DNA from: Epilithonimonas zeae
GTDB lineage: Bacteria; Bacteroidota; Bacteroidia; Flavobacteriales; Weeksellaceae
DNA: 64,000 nucleotides
Direction of reading: 5' to 3'
NCBI RefSeq assembly: GCF_900141765.1
Contig: NZ_FSRK01000002.1
Span: 496,001-560,000, forward strand
Of this stretch, positions 17,047 to 25,594 are shown in pieces (positions within the stretch are counted from its first letter, which is position 1; each line of letters opens with the position of its first letter). Both the position numbers and the translations under genes were made by a program. The notes below the pieces were generated by a model, which was not told the DNA's origin, did not search any database, and saw nothing but the letters and a program-made list of their open reading frames with translations.

Positions 17047-18204
17047 TTACAAATTATCAATGATTTCCATTATCGAATGGACAGAATTTTCCAAATTGAA
17101 AGGCATCTCATAATTCTGCAAGTTGTCCTGATAGGTTTGGAAAGTTTCAGGATTGTTTAAAGCCTGTTTCATTCCGCTATAGATTCCCTCTTCAGAATTT
17201 TCTGTAATTAAGCCTAATTTCCCGCCTTCTAACATTTCTTGTACGCCGGAAACATCGGTTGCAATAATGTTCTTTTTTAAAGTGATTGCTTCAAACAAAA
17301 CAGTTGGAAAGCCTTCGTAACGGGAACTCAGAATATAAAAATCTGCTGCTTTGAAATAAGGATAAGGATTGTCTGTAAAACCCAGCATTATTGCTGATTC
17401 ATCAACTGCTAATTCTGTTTTCAGCTTCTTTACATTTTCAAAATCGTAGCCGTCGCCTACAATCAATACTTTATGCTGGAAACCTTCATCCAAAAGTCTT
17501 TTATGAACTCTTAGTAATCTGTCGAATCCTTTCTGAGGGAAAACCGTGCCTACGGAAATGAATAATGGATTGTTATTGGTTGATAATTGATGGTTGATGG
17601 TTGATGGAAGTTCGGACTGAGATTTGGTGAGAATTTCATCGGTGTCCAAAGGATTATAAATTCTAATAATCTTTGATTTTTCTTCTTCGGTTTTTGCTAA
17701 CGATAAAAAAGTGTTCTGAATCTTTTCAGAAATTACCATCACCTTGTCATAATTGAAAAAGCGTCTGATTTTTTCCGGCGTGTAGCCACTCACTTGAGTC
17801 AGGTCATTGTGGATCCACATCAGTTTTTTGGAGGACTTCAACGGACTGTTCAGCACTTCGTCCATAAAACCGTGGATTGCGGCAAACTCGATGTCGTATT
17901 GTTTGTTCTTGAGTTTTCTTTTGTAAAGAATCTTTGGATATTTCTTCAGCAGCTGCTGATAAACAACACGGTATATTTTTTTAGGAATATCTTTTGGGCG
18001 GTTGGTCGTGATCATCTCGCCACGGTTGAGGAACATTACATTCACCCAATCAGGAACATCTGTCAGATATTTTCCCGAATAGAGATTCAGTAACAGATCG
18101 ACTTCGTATTTGTCTTTAGGAAGGTTTTTTAAGAAAGTCACCAGAACTTTTTCTGCGCCACCGTGACGAAGAGAACCAATTCTGATAAGGATTTTCTTTT
18201 TCAA
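17047..18204 (-). CDS. Glycosyltransferase family 4
   Basis: A 385-residue retaining glycosyltransferase of the GT4/GT-B type. The N-terminal MKKKILIRIGSLRHGGAEKVL carries the glycine-rich acceptor-side loop. The C-terminal half has ISVGTVFPQKGFDRLL and the EX7E nucleotide-sugar motif in SSRYEGFPTVLFEAI. It is probably soluble or peripheral at the inner membrane. It starts 3 bases after the KAS III gene stop and ends 9 bases before the acyltransferase. Donor and acceptor are unknown. Confidence 0.9.
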   Translation of the reverse strand: MKKKILIRIGSLRHGGAEKVLVTFLKNLPKDKYEVDLLLNLYSGKYLTDVPDWVNVMFLNRGEMITTNRPKDIPKKIYRVVYQQLLKKYPKILYKRKLKNKQYDIEFAAIHGFMDEVLNSPLKSSKKLMWIHNDLTQVSGYTPEKIRRFFNYDKVMVISEKIQNTFLSLAKTEEEKSKIIRIYNPLDTDEILTKSQSELPSTINHQLSTNNNPLFISVGTVFPQKGFDRLLRVHKRLLDEGFQHKVLIVGDGYDFENVKKLKTELAVDESAIMLGFTDNPYPYFKAADFYILSSRYEGFPTVLFEAITLKKNIIATDVSGVQEMLEGGKLGLITENSEEGIYSGMKQALNNPETFQTYQDNLQNYEMPFNLENSVHSIMEIIDNL

Positions 18205-18207
18205 ATT

Positions 18208-19161
18208 TTAGAATTCTAAAACTCCCGCTCCCCAAGAATAGCCAACGCCAAAACCTGCTACCATGACTTTGAATCCTTCTTTTATTCTGCCTTGTTCAAA
18301 AGCCAGTTTCAAAGCGATAGGAATGCTTGCCGAGACTGTGTTGCCAATATTTTTCATATCAACAAAAAATTTTTCTTCAGGAATATTACAAAGGTTTCTG
18401 AGATAATTCAGCATGTAAGAACTCGCCTGGTGGAAAACAAATAAATCAATCTCATCCAATTTGAGTTTATTCTTTTTAAGCGTATCCTGAATCAAATTCG
18501 GGATGTTTTCTACAGCAAAAGTGAAAATCTTTGGTCCTTTCATAAAAAGGGTAGGCTGCTCTTCTGTTTTGTTTCGGGAAGCTCCTTTTTCTACAATCAG
18601 ATTGTTGAAACCACTGCCGTCTGTCCCTACAGAAAATTGATAATGCTCTTTAGAATCATCCTTTTCAACAATAGTTACGGCTGCTCCGTCTCCAAAAATA
18701 GTTCTGTTGGATTTATCACTTTTATCCAAAAATTTGCTATAAGTTTCGGAGGTCACCAATAATATATTTTTTGCAACGCCAGAAGCGATAAGCCCTTGAG
18801 CAAGGGTTAGTCCATATACAAAACCAGAGCATCCAAGATTGAAATCCAATGCGCCAATGTTCTTGGCAAGACCTAATTTGTCTTGTAAAATACAGGCTGT
18901 CGTGGGTAAAAAATAATCGGGACTCTGCGTGCAGAATAAAATAAAATCTACTTTGCTTTTGTCGTATTTTTTGAAAAGTTTCTCACAAGCCTGAACTGCC
19001 AAATCCAAAGCCGTCTCAGACTCATCAGCAATATGTCTGGACTCTACACCAATCTTTGCCTTGATTTTTTCGGCGCTCCATTCCGGAAACTCTTTCGAAA
19101 TATCCTCGTTGGTTAATATATTTTTGGGCAAATAATACTCTATTGCTGCAATATTAATCAT
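18208..19161 (-). CDS. KAS III-type 3-oxoacyl-ACP synthase in the polysaccharide locus
   Basis: A 317-residue thiolase-fold enzyme of the FabH/KAS III group, which condenses an acyl-CoA with malonyl-ACP. The catalytic triad is intact: Cys111 (NLGCSGF), His244 (VFHQASS) and Asn274 (IGNTVSASIP). FabH of primary fatty-acid synthesis normally sits in a fab or ribosomal-protein cluster; here the neighbours are a GT4 and hexapeptide acyltransferases. A job in making a short acyl or hydroxyacyl group for sugar decoration is therefore likely (inference). No ACP or ketoreductase gene lies next to it. First gene of a three-gene unit. Confidence 0.88.
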   Translation of the reverse strand: MINIAAIEYYLPKNILTNEDISKEFPEWSAEKIKAKIGVESRHIADESETALDLAVQACEKLFKKYDKSKVDFILFCTQSPDYFLPTTACILQDKLGLAKNIGALDFNLGCSGFVYGLTLAQGLIASGVAKNILLVTSETYSKFLDKSDKSNRTIFGDGAAVTIVEKDDSKEHYQFSVGTDGSGFNNLIVEKGASRNKTEEQPTLFMKGPKIFTFAVENIPNLIQDTLKKNKLKLDEIDLFVFHQASSYMLNYLRNLCNIPEEKFFVDMKNIGNTVSASIPIALKLAFEQGRIKEGFKVMVAGFGVGYSWGAGVLEF

Positions 19162-19183
19162 TATACTCTTTCCTAAATTTTTG

Positions 19184-19191
19184 CAAAGATA
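19184..19191 (-). promoter_or_regulatory. -7 promoter box (TATCTTTG) for the KAS III unit
   Basis: Minus-strand TATCTTTG is 22 bases upstream of the start codon at 19161, separating this unit from the acyltransferase/GT4 pair upstream. Confidence 0.5.
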
Positions 19192-19258
19192 AGCATCTTA
19201 AAAATAAATATTAGGATATGAATAGTTTTTGAATGATTAAAATTAATAAATCATTCTC

Positions 19259-19819
19259 TTATTTTACTGGTTTGTAATGGTGAGGCAAGTTTTCGTGGAT
19301 GTATTTATCAAGCTGCGGTCTGTTTTTTTCCAGTTCGCGGGGATATATAACGTTATTCTGCAGTGCTTTGTCTCCATATTCTTCTATAGTACATATATAT
19401 TTTGCAGGAGTTCCTGCAAACACTGTGTTGTCTGGCATAGAGGAGTTAAGAACCGATCCTGCTCCCAGAATACAATTGTTACCCATCTGAGCTCCCGGAA
19501 GGAAGATGCAGTTATTGCCAACAAAGCAATTATTGCCGATTTTTATTCTTCCAAAATTTCTTGCATCAGCATATTTTTCCATACTGCGTATGACATACAT
19601 TGCACCGTCGTGATTGATGAATGTACAACCTGCGGTAATCTTTGTGTGATCTCCAATTTCTATCAAATAAGGTTCTGAACCGAAAGCAGGAGCTTCTATG
19701 AAAATGACATTTTTTCCCACTTTCATGCCGCGTGATTTACAAATCTCTATATAAGCATTTTTATAGATGTCTTCCCAAACAGTATGGATTTTTAGAATGA
19801 TTCTGTAAATGAAATTCAT
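19259..19819 (-). CDS. WbbJ-like hexapeptide acyltransferase
   Basis: A 186-residue acyltransferase of the galactoside/maltose acetyltransferase type. It shows hexapeptide repeats (IGNNCFVGNNCIFLPGAQMGNNCILGAGSVL), the active-site histidine region FINHDGAMYV and the closing FAGTPAKYI. It is expected to acetylate a sugar hydroxyl, but the target is unknown. It follows the GT4 gene by 3 bases and forms a two-gene unit with it. Confidence 0.85.
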   Translation of the reverse strand: MNFIYRIILKIHTVWEDIYKNAYIEICKSRGMKVGKNVIFIEAPAFGSEPYLIEIGDHTKITAGCTFINHDGAMYVIRSMEKYADARNFGRIKIGNNCFVGNNCIFLPGAQMGNNCILGAGSVLNSSMPDNTVFAGTPAKYICTIEEYGDKALQNNVIYPRELEKNRPQLDKYIHENLPHHYKPVK

Positions 19820-19822
19820 TAG

Positions 19823-20980
19823 TTATTTTCCAGCTAAATTAATCAAGATATTTTCTACGGCATCAAAAATCTTCTGATTGTCAAATTGCTTTTCAGAATT
19901 TTTTAAATTGTCCTTTAAGCTGTTAATCAGGTTTTTATTGGTCATAAATTCTTTCATTGCATTGTAAATCTCCTCCGAATCATAATTGATAAGGAGTCCG
20001 TTCTCCTTATGGATTATCATTTCCGGAATGCCACCAACAGCAGTCGAAATAATAGGTTTCTGGAGAATGAGAGTGTCTGCAATAATCAAAGGCCAGCCTT
20101 CTGATTCGGACGGCATAATGAAAAAGTCTGCATTTTTTACATAAGGATAAGGATTGAGCAAAGATCCCATTAGAATAAAAGATTGGTCTACACCTAATTC
20201 TTTTGCAAGATTTTCAAGGTTTTCTTTTTCTTCGCCGTCACCAATAATAATAATTTTGTGAGAGAATCCGTCTCTAATCAATTGAGAGTGGACTTCAATC
20301 AGTTTTTTATACCCTTTTCTGGAATGCAATCTTCCAACAGAAACAAAAACAGGATCAGAAGTCTTAAAGTCCGGAACAAATTCTGTCGCTTTTTGCTTAA
20401 TCTCTTGGATTGGAATTGCATTAAGAATGACTTTATTTTCAGGCAAATCAAGGTTAGGATAAGTTGCTTCTAAAATATCTTTGGTCTGTTGTGATCCAAA
20501 AATGAAATAATCAAACTTTGGGATCTGACTCAAGATTTTTGGAACAAGAGGTTGTAATTTTGGAAAAGTGATGTCTGAATGGAACCATCCTATCTTTTTC
20601 GATCTGTGATTTGAACTCCCCAGAACAGGAGCAAAATCTGAATAAGTTGATGCGATTTCTACATCAAATTTTTCATTCAGATAAATTTTGTCAACCCAAG
20701 TCGGAAATTTTTCAAAGAATTTAATCTTTAAACTTCTTAATGAAAGTTGAATCTTATGGATCGAAGGGTTAGTCGAAAAGTCTTCTCTCCCTTTATTCAT
20801 TTTAATATAACGAATATGAGAAGGAACTTTGTCACGCAGTTCGCCCTGATAAAGGCTAACGATATAGGTAATGTCAAACTTGTTTTTATCAAGATTTTCC
20901 AGAAGGCTCAGAATAACTTTTTCTACGCCTCCTATTTCCATTGAGCGGTGTCGGAAAAGGATTTTGATTTTTCGATGCAT
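19823..20980 (-). CDS. Glycosyltransferase family 4
   Basis: A 385-residue GT4/GT-B protein starting MHRKIKILFRHRSMEIGGVEKVI. It shows the donor-site segment FVSVGRLHSRKGYKKLIEV and MPSESEGWPLIIADTL, where the second acidic residue of the EX7E motif is Asp instead of Glu. It is of the same length and general layout as the GT4 at 17047 and may be a distant paralogue. Substrates unknown. Confidence 0.9.
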   Translation of the reverse strand: MHRKIKILFRHRSMEIGGVEKVILSLLENLDKNKFDITYIVSLYQGELRDKVPSHIRYIKMNKGREDFSTNPSIHKIQLSLRSLKIKFFEKFPTWVDKIYLNEKFDVEIASTYSDFAPVLGSSNHRSKKIGWFHSDITFPKLQPLVPKILSQIPKFDYFIFGSQQTKDILEATYPNLDLPENKVILNAIPIQEIKQKATEFVPDFKTSDPVFVSVGRLHSRKGYKKLIEVHSQLIRDGFSHKIIIIGDGEEKENLENLAKELGVDQSFILMGSLLNPYPYVKNADFFIMPSESEGWPLIIADTLILQKPIISTAVGGIPEMIIHKENGLLINYDSEEIYNAMKEFMTNKNLINSLKDNLKNSEKQFDNQKIFDAVENILINLAGK

Positions 20981-21010
20981 TTGTATTTTTCAAAAAAAAT
21001 TCTCAAAAAA

Positions 21011-21050
21011 CAAATATAAGCATTGTTTGTGCAATTCTTTTGTATTTTTG
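21011..21050. promoter_or_regulatory. Divergent promoter region between GT4 and methyltransferase
   Basis: Minus-strand TATATTTG (21018-21011) faces the GT4 gene and plus-strand TATTTTTG (21043-21050) faces the methyltransferase, 20 bases before its ATG. A TTG at 21023-21025 lies 17 bases before the plus-strand box. Confidence 0.5.
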
Positions 21051-21069
21051 CAACTCAAAACATATTTGT

Positions 21070-21846
21070 ATGAGTAAAATCTCCGAAATTGCATCTACTT
21101 TCTTTGCGTATCTGAAACGCCCGGATCTTTATCCTGAACTTAGAAGAAAAATCTGGAAAAATATATTCAATAGATCTTCTGCTTTACGAGGTAAGGAAGA
21201 TGCAGAAAAGTGGTGTGCATCCTTGGCCATCTCGGAAAAAGATTTTATAGAAAATGTTTTGAAGACATCTTTTATCCCGTTTGAGAAGCTATTTCCTCAG
21301 GAGTTTGCAGATGCGCTTCAGGTTCAGGCAAAAGCACCTGTGAAATTAGGAGGAGCAGGATCTTTAAGTGTTATCTATTATATTAATGAATTTACCAATG
21401 CTCAGAAAACTGTTGAAACAGGTGTAGCTTATGGCTGGTCATCTTTTGCAGCTTTGGCCTCATTGGTTCACAGAAACGGAACACTTTACAGTTCGGACAT
21501 GCCGTATTTACTGCAAAATCAAAGTGAAGATTTCGTAGGTTGCGTCATTCCGCAGAAGTATAGAAATAATTGGGATCTTTATCGTTATGCGGATAAAGAA
21601 TCCTTACCTAAAATTTTCGGTAAAGCCAATTCTTTTGATGTGGTTCATTACGATAGTGATAAATCTTATAATGGCAGAATTTGGGCTTACAATCTATTAT
21701 TCAGTAAGGTAAGAAAAGGTGGGATTTTTATGAGCGATGATATTGGAGATAATGCTGCTTTTAAAGATTTTTGTGAGTCGAAGAATCTGCAGCCTTACAT
21801 TGTAGAATTTGATGGTAAATATGCGGGTCTTATTATAAAAGACTAG
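21070..21846 (+). CDS. Class I SAM-dependent methyltransferase-like protein
   Basis: A 258-residue protein with the Rossmann-type order of a class I methyltransferase (Methyltransf_24-like). The SAM-loop region is KTVETGVAYGWSSFAALA; later come DVVHYDSDKSYNG and KVRKGGIFMSDDIGDNAAFKDF, where this family keeps acidic residues. The start at 21070 is chosen over 21040 because it follows a -7 box by 20 bases. Methylation of a sugar is the likely role in this setting, and capping of a polysaccharide end is possible (inference). Confidence 0.75.
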   Translation: MSKISEIASTFFAYLKRPDLYPELRRKIWKNIFNRSSALRGKEDAEKWCASLAISEKDFIENVLKTSFIPFEKLFPQEFADALQVQAKAPVKLGGAGSLSVIYYINEFTNAQKTVETGVAYGWSSFAALASLVHRNGTLYSSDMPYLLQNQSEDFVGCVIPQKYRNNWDLYRYADKESLPKIFGKANSFDVVHYDSDKSYNGRIWAYNLLFSKVRKGGIFMSDDIGDNAAFKDFCESKNLQPYIVEFDGKYAGLIIKD

Positions 21847-21855
21847 ATCTAAAAT

Positions 21856-21887
21856 AAAAAACTCCGAAAATTACTTCAGAGTTTTTT
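21856..21887. terminator. Bidirectional terminator between convergent genes
   Basis: A 13-bp stem with one mismatch (21856-21868 with 21875-21887) and poly-A/poly-T flanks follows the methyltransferase stop and overlaps the stop codon of the minus-strand glycosyltransferase. Confidence 0.75.
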
Positions 21888-22903
21888 TATTCTGTCTGGC
21901 AGCCCATATTTTCATACTGTTTCCGGAATTGGTCTGCCCATTTTTGGAATTCTGGAAATTTGATTTTATCAGCAACAAATTTCTTAAAGTAATTCAAAGA
22001 GAAGTCTTTAGGGAAATTTTCCATAGCATCAAATTCACCTCTCAGCCAAGCTTCATTGATTAAATGATTGAATAGGTTGACATCAAAATCGAAACCATAT
22101 TCGTGATAGGAATTAGTAGCGGATGATTGGAAAGTGGTTTTCATCGATTCTGTTTTCAGCCTTGAAATAAAATTTGGGTTTTGTTGATGTTTTTTATAAA
22201 AAACAGATGCATTCGCTAATTGTTTTTTTTCGTCAACTTTTCCATCCATATTTTTCCATATTTCTAACCAATAGTCTTTTTTGTAAAACCCCATCAATAT
22301 GGAGTTAAGTGACCAATATTTTAACGGTGTCAGATTATCTACGATTTTTAATTTGTAAAGAATTGTGAAAAATTTGTACTGATTATGAAAAAAAGCTTCC
22401 ATTAACTTTTTGTTTAACAGCAAAAGATCCTTCGGTTTTGCAGATTCAATCTCATTTGAAATGGATTTTAAAATCAGATCTTTTCTTTCATTTTCATTAC
22501 CAAGCCAACCTAACTTAAGCAGATGGATATCAAATTCTCGGGCTTGTTGTTGTAACGCCTCTAGATTTACAGGTTTTGTGAACCACACGTCATCCTCTGT
22601 TACAATGACGTAGTCTGAAGCATTTTTAACATTCTCGTACCAGAATTTGGTGGGAATTTTTATACCATTAATAGGCTTGCCGGAAAGTAAATTCTCTCCA
22701 ATAGCATTAACTTTTTTATCATAATTGTCCGATAAAAGAATCTCGACATCAGGATGCCTTTTGCGAATCTGATCTAAAAATTTTGCAGGTGTTCCATCAT
22801 CCAAAATTTTAATTTTGAAATCTCCGGACACATATTTTTCGATGGAAGAGATACATCTGTCCAAATAAAATGGACGGTTGAAAGACTTAATAATTATATC
22901 CAT
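21887..22903 (-). CDS. GT-A-type putative glycosyltransferase (GT2-like)
   Basis: A 338-residue protein whose first third looks like a GT2 domain: MDIIIKSFNRPFYLDRCISSI, then ILDDGTP and the metal-site-like ASDYVIVTEDDVWF near residue 100. The remaining two thirds do not match a motif I recognise. It starts inside the stop codon of the upstream GT2 gene (TAATG overlap), so the two are translationally coupled. Function in sugar transfer is inferred from fold and context. Confidence 0.7.
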   Translation of the reverse strand: MDIIIKSFNRPFYLDRCISSIEKYVSGDFKIKILDDGTPAKFLDQIRKRHPDVEILLSDNYDKKVNAIGENLLSGKPINGIKIPTKFWYENVKNASDYVIVTEDDVWFTKPVNLEALQQQAREFDIHLLKLGWLGNENERKDLILKSISNEIESAKPKDLLLLNKKLMEAFFHNQYKFFTILYKLKIVDNLTPLKYWSLNSILMGFYKKDYWLEIWKNMDGKVDEKKQLANASVFYKKHQQNPNFISRLKTESMKTTFQSSATNSYHEYGFDFDVNLFNHLINEAWLRGEFDAMENFPKDFSLNYFKKFVADKIKFPEFQKWADQFRKQYENMGCQTE

Positions 22904-23712
22904 TACTGCAGCTTTCTTTGGATTTTTTTAAAAAAAGTGTTTTGATTCTTAAAAATGAACTCTGGCAGGTCATTTATATCCTGAATATTTTTACCATATA
23001 ATCTTCCAATATTTCTTCTTTTTGCTGTGTCTAGAATTACTTGTTGCCAGTTTTCATTCAGTTTACCTTTTTTGGATTTTTCCTGTGAAACACCTTTTTC
23101 GTGCAATCTATAATAATATAAAGCCTCATTAATGAAAGTGAAATTGCCAATCTCATATAATTTTAAGTACAAATCCTGATCAACGGCTGAAGTGAGTTCC
23201 GGATTGATTCCTGATGTTTTGTTATAAGCAGATTTTTTAAAAGTAAAAAAGTGATTAGCTTCTAAGAAAATATTGAAAAATTTCTGATCACCATTTTTAA
23301 TGGCTCTTGATTGTGGGAAAAGTTTTAAATGATTAAGATTACTATCGCACAACAAAAGCCTAGAATAGGTTACTACATTTTTTTCTGTATGATTTTTCAT
23401 ACTTCTTTCTATTGCATTTTCAGATATTGCATCATCGGGATCAACAAAACCACAAATCTCTCCTTTTGCTAAATCTATACAACGTTTTTTTGTAAATCCC
23501 ACACCTTGGTTTTTGTCATTTCTATATAGACGAAACCTTGAATCATCTCTCGTGAGTTCTTTTATTTTTTCAAAAGAGTCATTGGTAGAACAATCATCTA
23601 CCAAAACGACTTCAAAATCTTTGCAAGTCTGGAGCGTAAGACTTTTGTAACAATCTTTGAAATATTCAAAATTATTGTAGTGCGCAATTAAAACAGAGAA
23701 AGTTTTCATCAT
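22903..23712 (-). CDS. Glycosyltransferase family 2
   Basis: A 269-residue GT2 enzyme of GT-A fold. N-terminal FSVLIAHYNNFEYFKDCYKSL is followed by VVLVDDCSTNDSF and by the DPDDA metal motif in GEICGFVDPDDAISENA. No transmembrane helix is evident, so it likely acts peripherally on lipid-linked intermediates. It has its own promoter box and shares the upstream region with asnB. Confidence 0.9.
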   Translation of the reverse strand: MMKTFSVLIAHYNNFEYFKDCYKSLTLQTCKDFEVVLVDDCSTNDSFEKIKELTRDDSRFRLYRNDKNQGVGFTKKRCIDLAKGEICGFVDPDDAISENAIERSMKNHTEKNVVTYSRLLLCDSNLNHLKLFPQSRAIKNGDQKFFNIFLEANHFFTFKKSAYNKTSGINPELTSAVDQDLYLKLYEIGNFTFINEALYYYRLHEKGVSQEKSKKGKLNENWQQVILDTAKRRNIGRLYGKNIQDINDLPEFIFKNQNTFFKKIQRKLQ

Positions 23713-23725
23713 TTAATAATATGCT

Positions 23726-23753
23726 CAAAATTAACAAAATAATCTTAGATTTG
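23726..23753. promoter_or_regulatory. Divergent promoter boxes between GT2 and asnB
   Basis: Minus-strand TAATTTTG (23733-23726) lies 13 bases before the GT2 start, and plus-strand TAGATTTG (23746-23753) lies 17 bases before the asnB ATG. Confidence 0.5.
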
Positions 23754-23770
23754 TGTCTTAATATTGCTAT

Positions 23771-25594
23771 ATGTGCGGAATTGCAGGGATTGTTAGGAAA
23801 AATATTCTTGAAGAAAATTTTTATAAAAAGACTCTGAAAAATATGACCGATTCTATCATCCATCGGGGTCCGGATGATGAAGGTCAAGAGTATTTTCAAA
23901 ACTGTTTTTTAGGTTTCAGAAGATTAGCTATTGTTGATCTTTCCAAAGATGGTCATCAACCAATGTATTCTAATACAAAGAATGAATGTATTGCCTTCAA
24001 TGGTGAAATCTACGGCTACCGCGAACTGAAAAAAAATTTATCAGAATATCCTTTTCAAAGCAATACCGATACAGAAGTTATTCTGTCTTTATATCAAAAG
24101 CATGGTTCCGAGCTTCCTAAGCATCTCAATGGGATGTTTGCAGTTGCAATCTGGGATGAAAAAAATCAAAAGCTGTTTTGTGCAAGAGACCGTTTTGGAG
24201 AAAAGCCTTTTTATTATGCTATTGGAAAGAATGGAGAATTCATTTTTGCTTCTGAAATCAAAGCCATTCTTGCGTCGGGATTGGTTGATGAAGAGCTGAA
24301 TAGTGAAGCCCTCTATCATTTTTTGAGGCATATGTATGTCGACAGCCAGCAAAGCATCTATAAAAATATCAAAGTTTTACCTCCTGCCCATCAGCTTATT
24401 TATAATGACGGAGAAATTAAGATTTCTCAATATTGGAATTTTCCAAATAATGAATTGCAAATCTCCGAAGAAGAGGCTATTGCTAAGTTTAAAAATTTAG
24501 TTGAACGTTCTGTTGAAAAACAGTTAGTTGCAGATGTAAAAGTTGGCGCTTTTCTCAGTGGAGGTTTAGATTCTGGAACTTTGGTTGCCCTTTCTTCACA
24601 GAAAAATCAAAACTTGATAACGTTAGGCTTTCAATATGAAGGTGATTGGGACGAAATGCCAGATGCAAGAAGTATTGCTGAGAAGTATAAAACGGCTCAT
24701 AAAGAAGTTGCACTTCAAAATTCTGAAATCTCCACAACTTTGGTTGAAGTTCTTAAAAATATGGATGAACCAATTGCAGATACTGCAATTTTGGCTACCT
24801 ATACTATCTGCAAAGAGGCGGCAAAAAATATGACTGTTGTAATTACAGGTAACGCCGGGGACGAATTATTTGGTGGTTACGGATGGTATCAAAAAGAAAA
24901 AGAAATTCTAGAAAAAGGTAGCGCAAATTCTGCTTTTTTACCAATGTATAAAATCGGTTCTACAATCAGCGGGAAGTTAGGTTTAGAAAAGTCCAGACAA
25001 TATTTTCTGGATAAAATTTTCAGAGCCAAATTCCCTGATATCGTGGCTTATCAAAAAGGAAAGGTTCATAACAATTTTTCTAAGGAAGAAACCTCATTAT
25101 TGCTCAAGATCGATTCAGATTATGAGCATCAGTATCCATTTGAACTAGATAAAAATAACCTGAACACCTGCATGAAAATGGATCTTACAAATGTCATCTC
25201 CGGAGATTATCTTGTAAAAGATGACCGTATTGCCATGATGCATTCCATCGAACTGCGAACGCCTTTTTTAGATAAAGAATTAGTTGAATTTTGCTCTGCA
25301 CTTCCTGCAAAATATAAAGTTAATTCCAGTCAAACAAAAATGATATTAAGAAAAGCATTTGGTAACTTATTGACTTCAAATATTCTGAATAAAAAAAAGC
25401 AGGGATTCGGAGCTCCAATTGTAGATTGGCTAAAAATCTCTGAAATGGAAAAATTGACAACAGAAATTCTCAAAAATCCATCTTCAAAAATATTTACCAA
25501 ATTAAATTTTAGTGAAGTTCAGAGGCAGTTGAACTACAATTACAAACATTGGTCGTTATTGGTTTTAGGAATCTGGATGGAGGAGCATTTATAA
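23771..25594 (+). CDS. asnB: AsnB-type glutamine amidotransferase (asparagine synthetase family)
   Basis: A 607-residue class II amidotransferase. The start is fixed by MCGIAGIV, which places the nucleophilic cysteine at residue 2 after Met removal. The glutaminase domain carries RGPDDEG and FNGEIYGY; the synthetase domain carries the ATP PP-loop SGGLDS at 263-268 and a late TPFLDKELVEFC. Family members make asparagine, but those in O-antigen loci are proposed to amidate sugar uronic acids. With TviB/TviC uronate genes a few kilobases away, that role is plausible here. It overlaps the convergent GT4 gene by 6 bases. Confidence 0.85.
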   Translation: MCGIAGIVRKNILEENFYKKTLKNMTDSIIHRGPDDEGQEYFQNCFLGFRRLAIVDLSKDGHQPMYSNTKNECIAFNGEIYGYRELKKNLSEYPFQSNTDTEVILSLYQKHGSELPKHLNGMFAVAIWDEKNQKLFCARDRFGEKPFYYAIGKNGEFIFASEIKAILASGLVDEELNSEALYHFLRHMYVDSQQSIYKNIKVLPPAHQLIYNDGEIKISQYWNFPNNELQISEEEAIAKFKNLVERSVEKQLVADVKVGAFLSGGLDSGTLVALSSQKNQNLITLGFQYEGDWDEMPDARSIAEKYKTAHKEVALQNSEISTTLVEVLKNMDEPIADTAILATYTICKEAAKNMTVVITGNAGDELFGGYGWYQKEKEILEKGSANSAFLPMYKIGSTISGKLGLEKSRQYFLDKIFRAKFPDIVAYQKGKVHNNFSKEETSLLLKIDSDYEHQYPFELDKNNLNTCMKMDLTNVISGDYLVKDDRIAMMHSIELRTPFLDKELVEFCSALPAKYKVNSSQTKMILRKAFGNLLTSNILNKKKQGFGAPIVDWLKISEMEKLTTEILKNPSSKIFTKLNFSEVQRQLNYNYKHWSLLVLGIWMEEHL

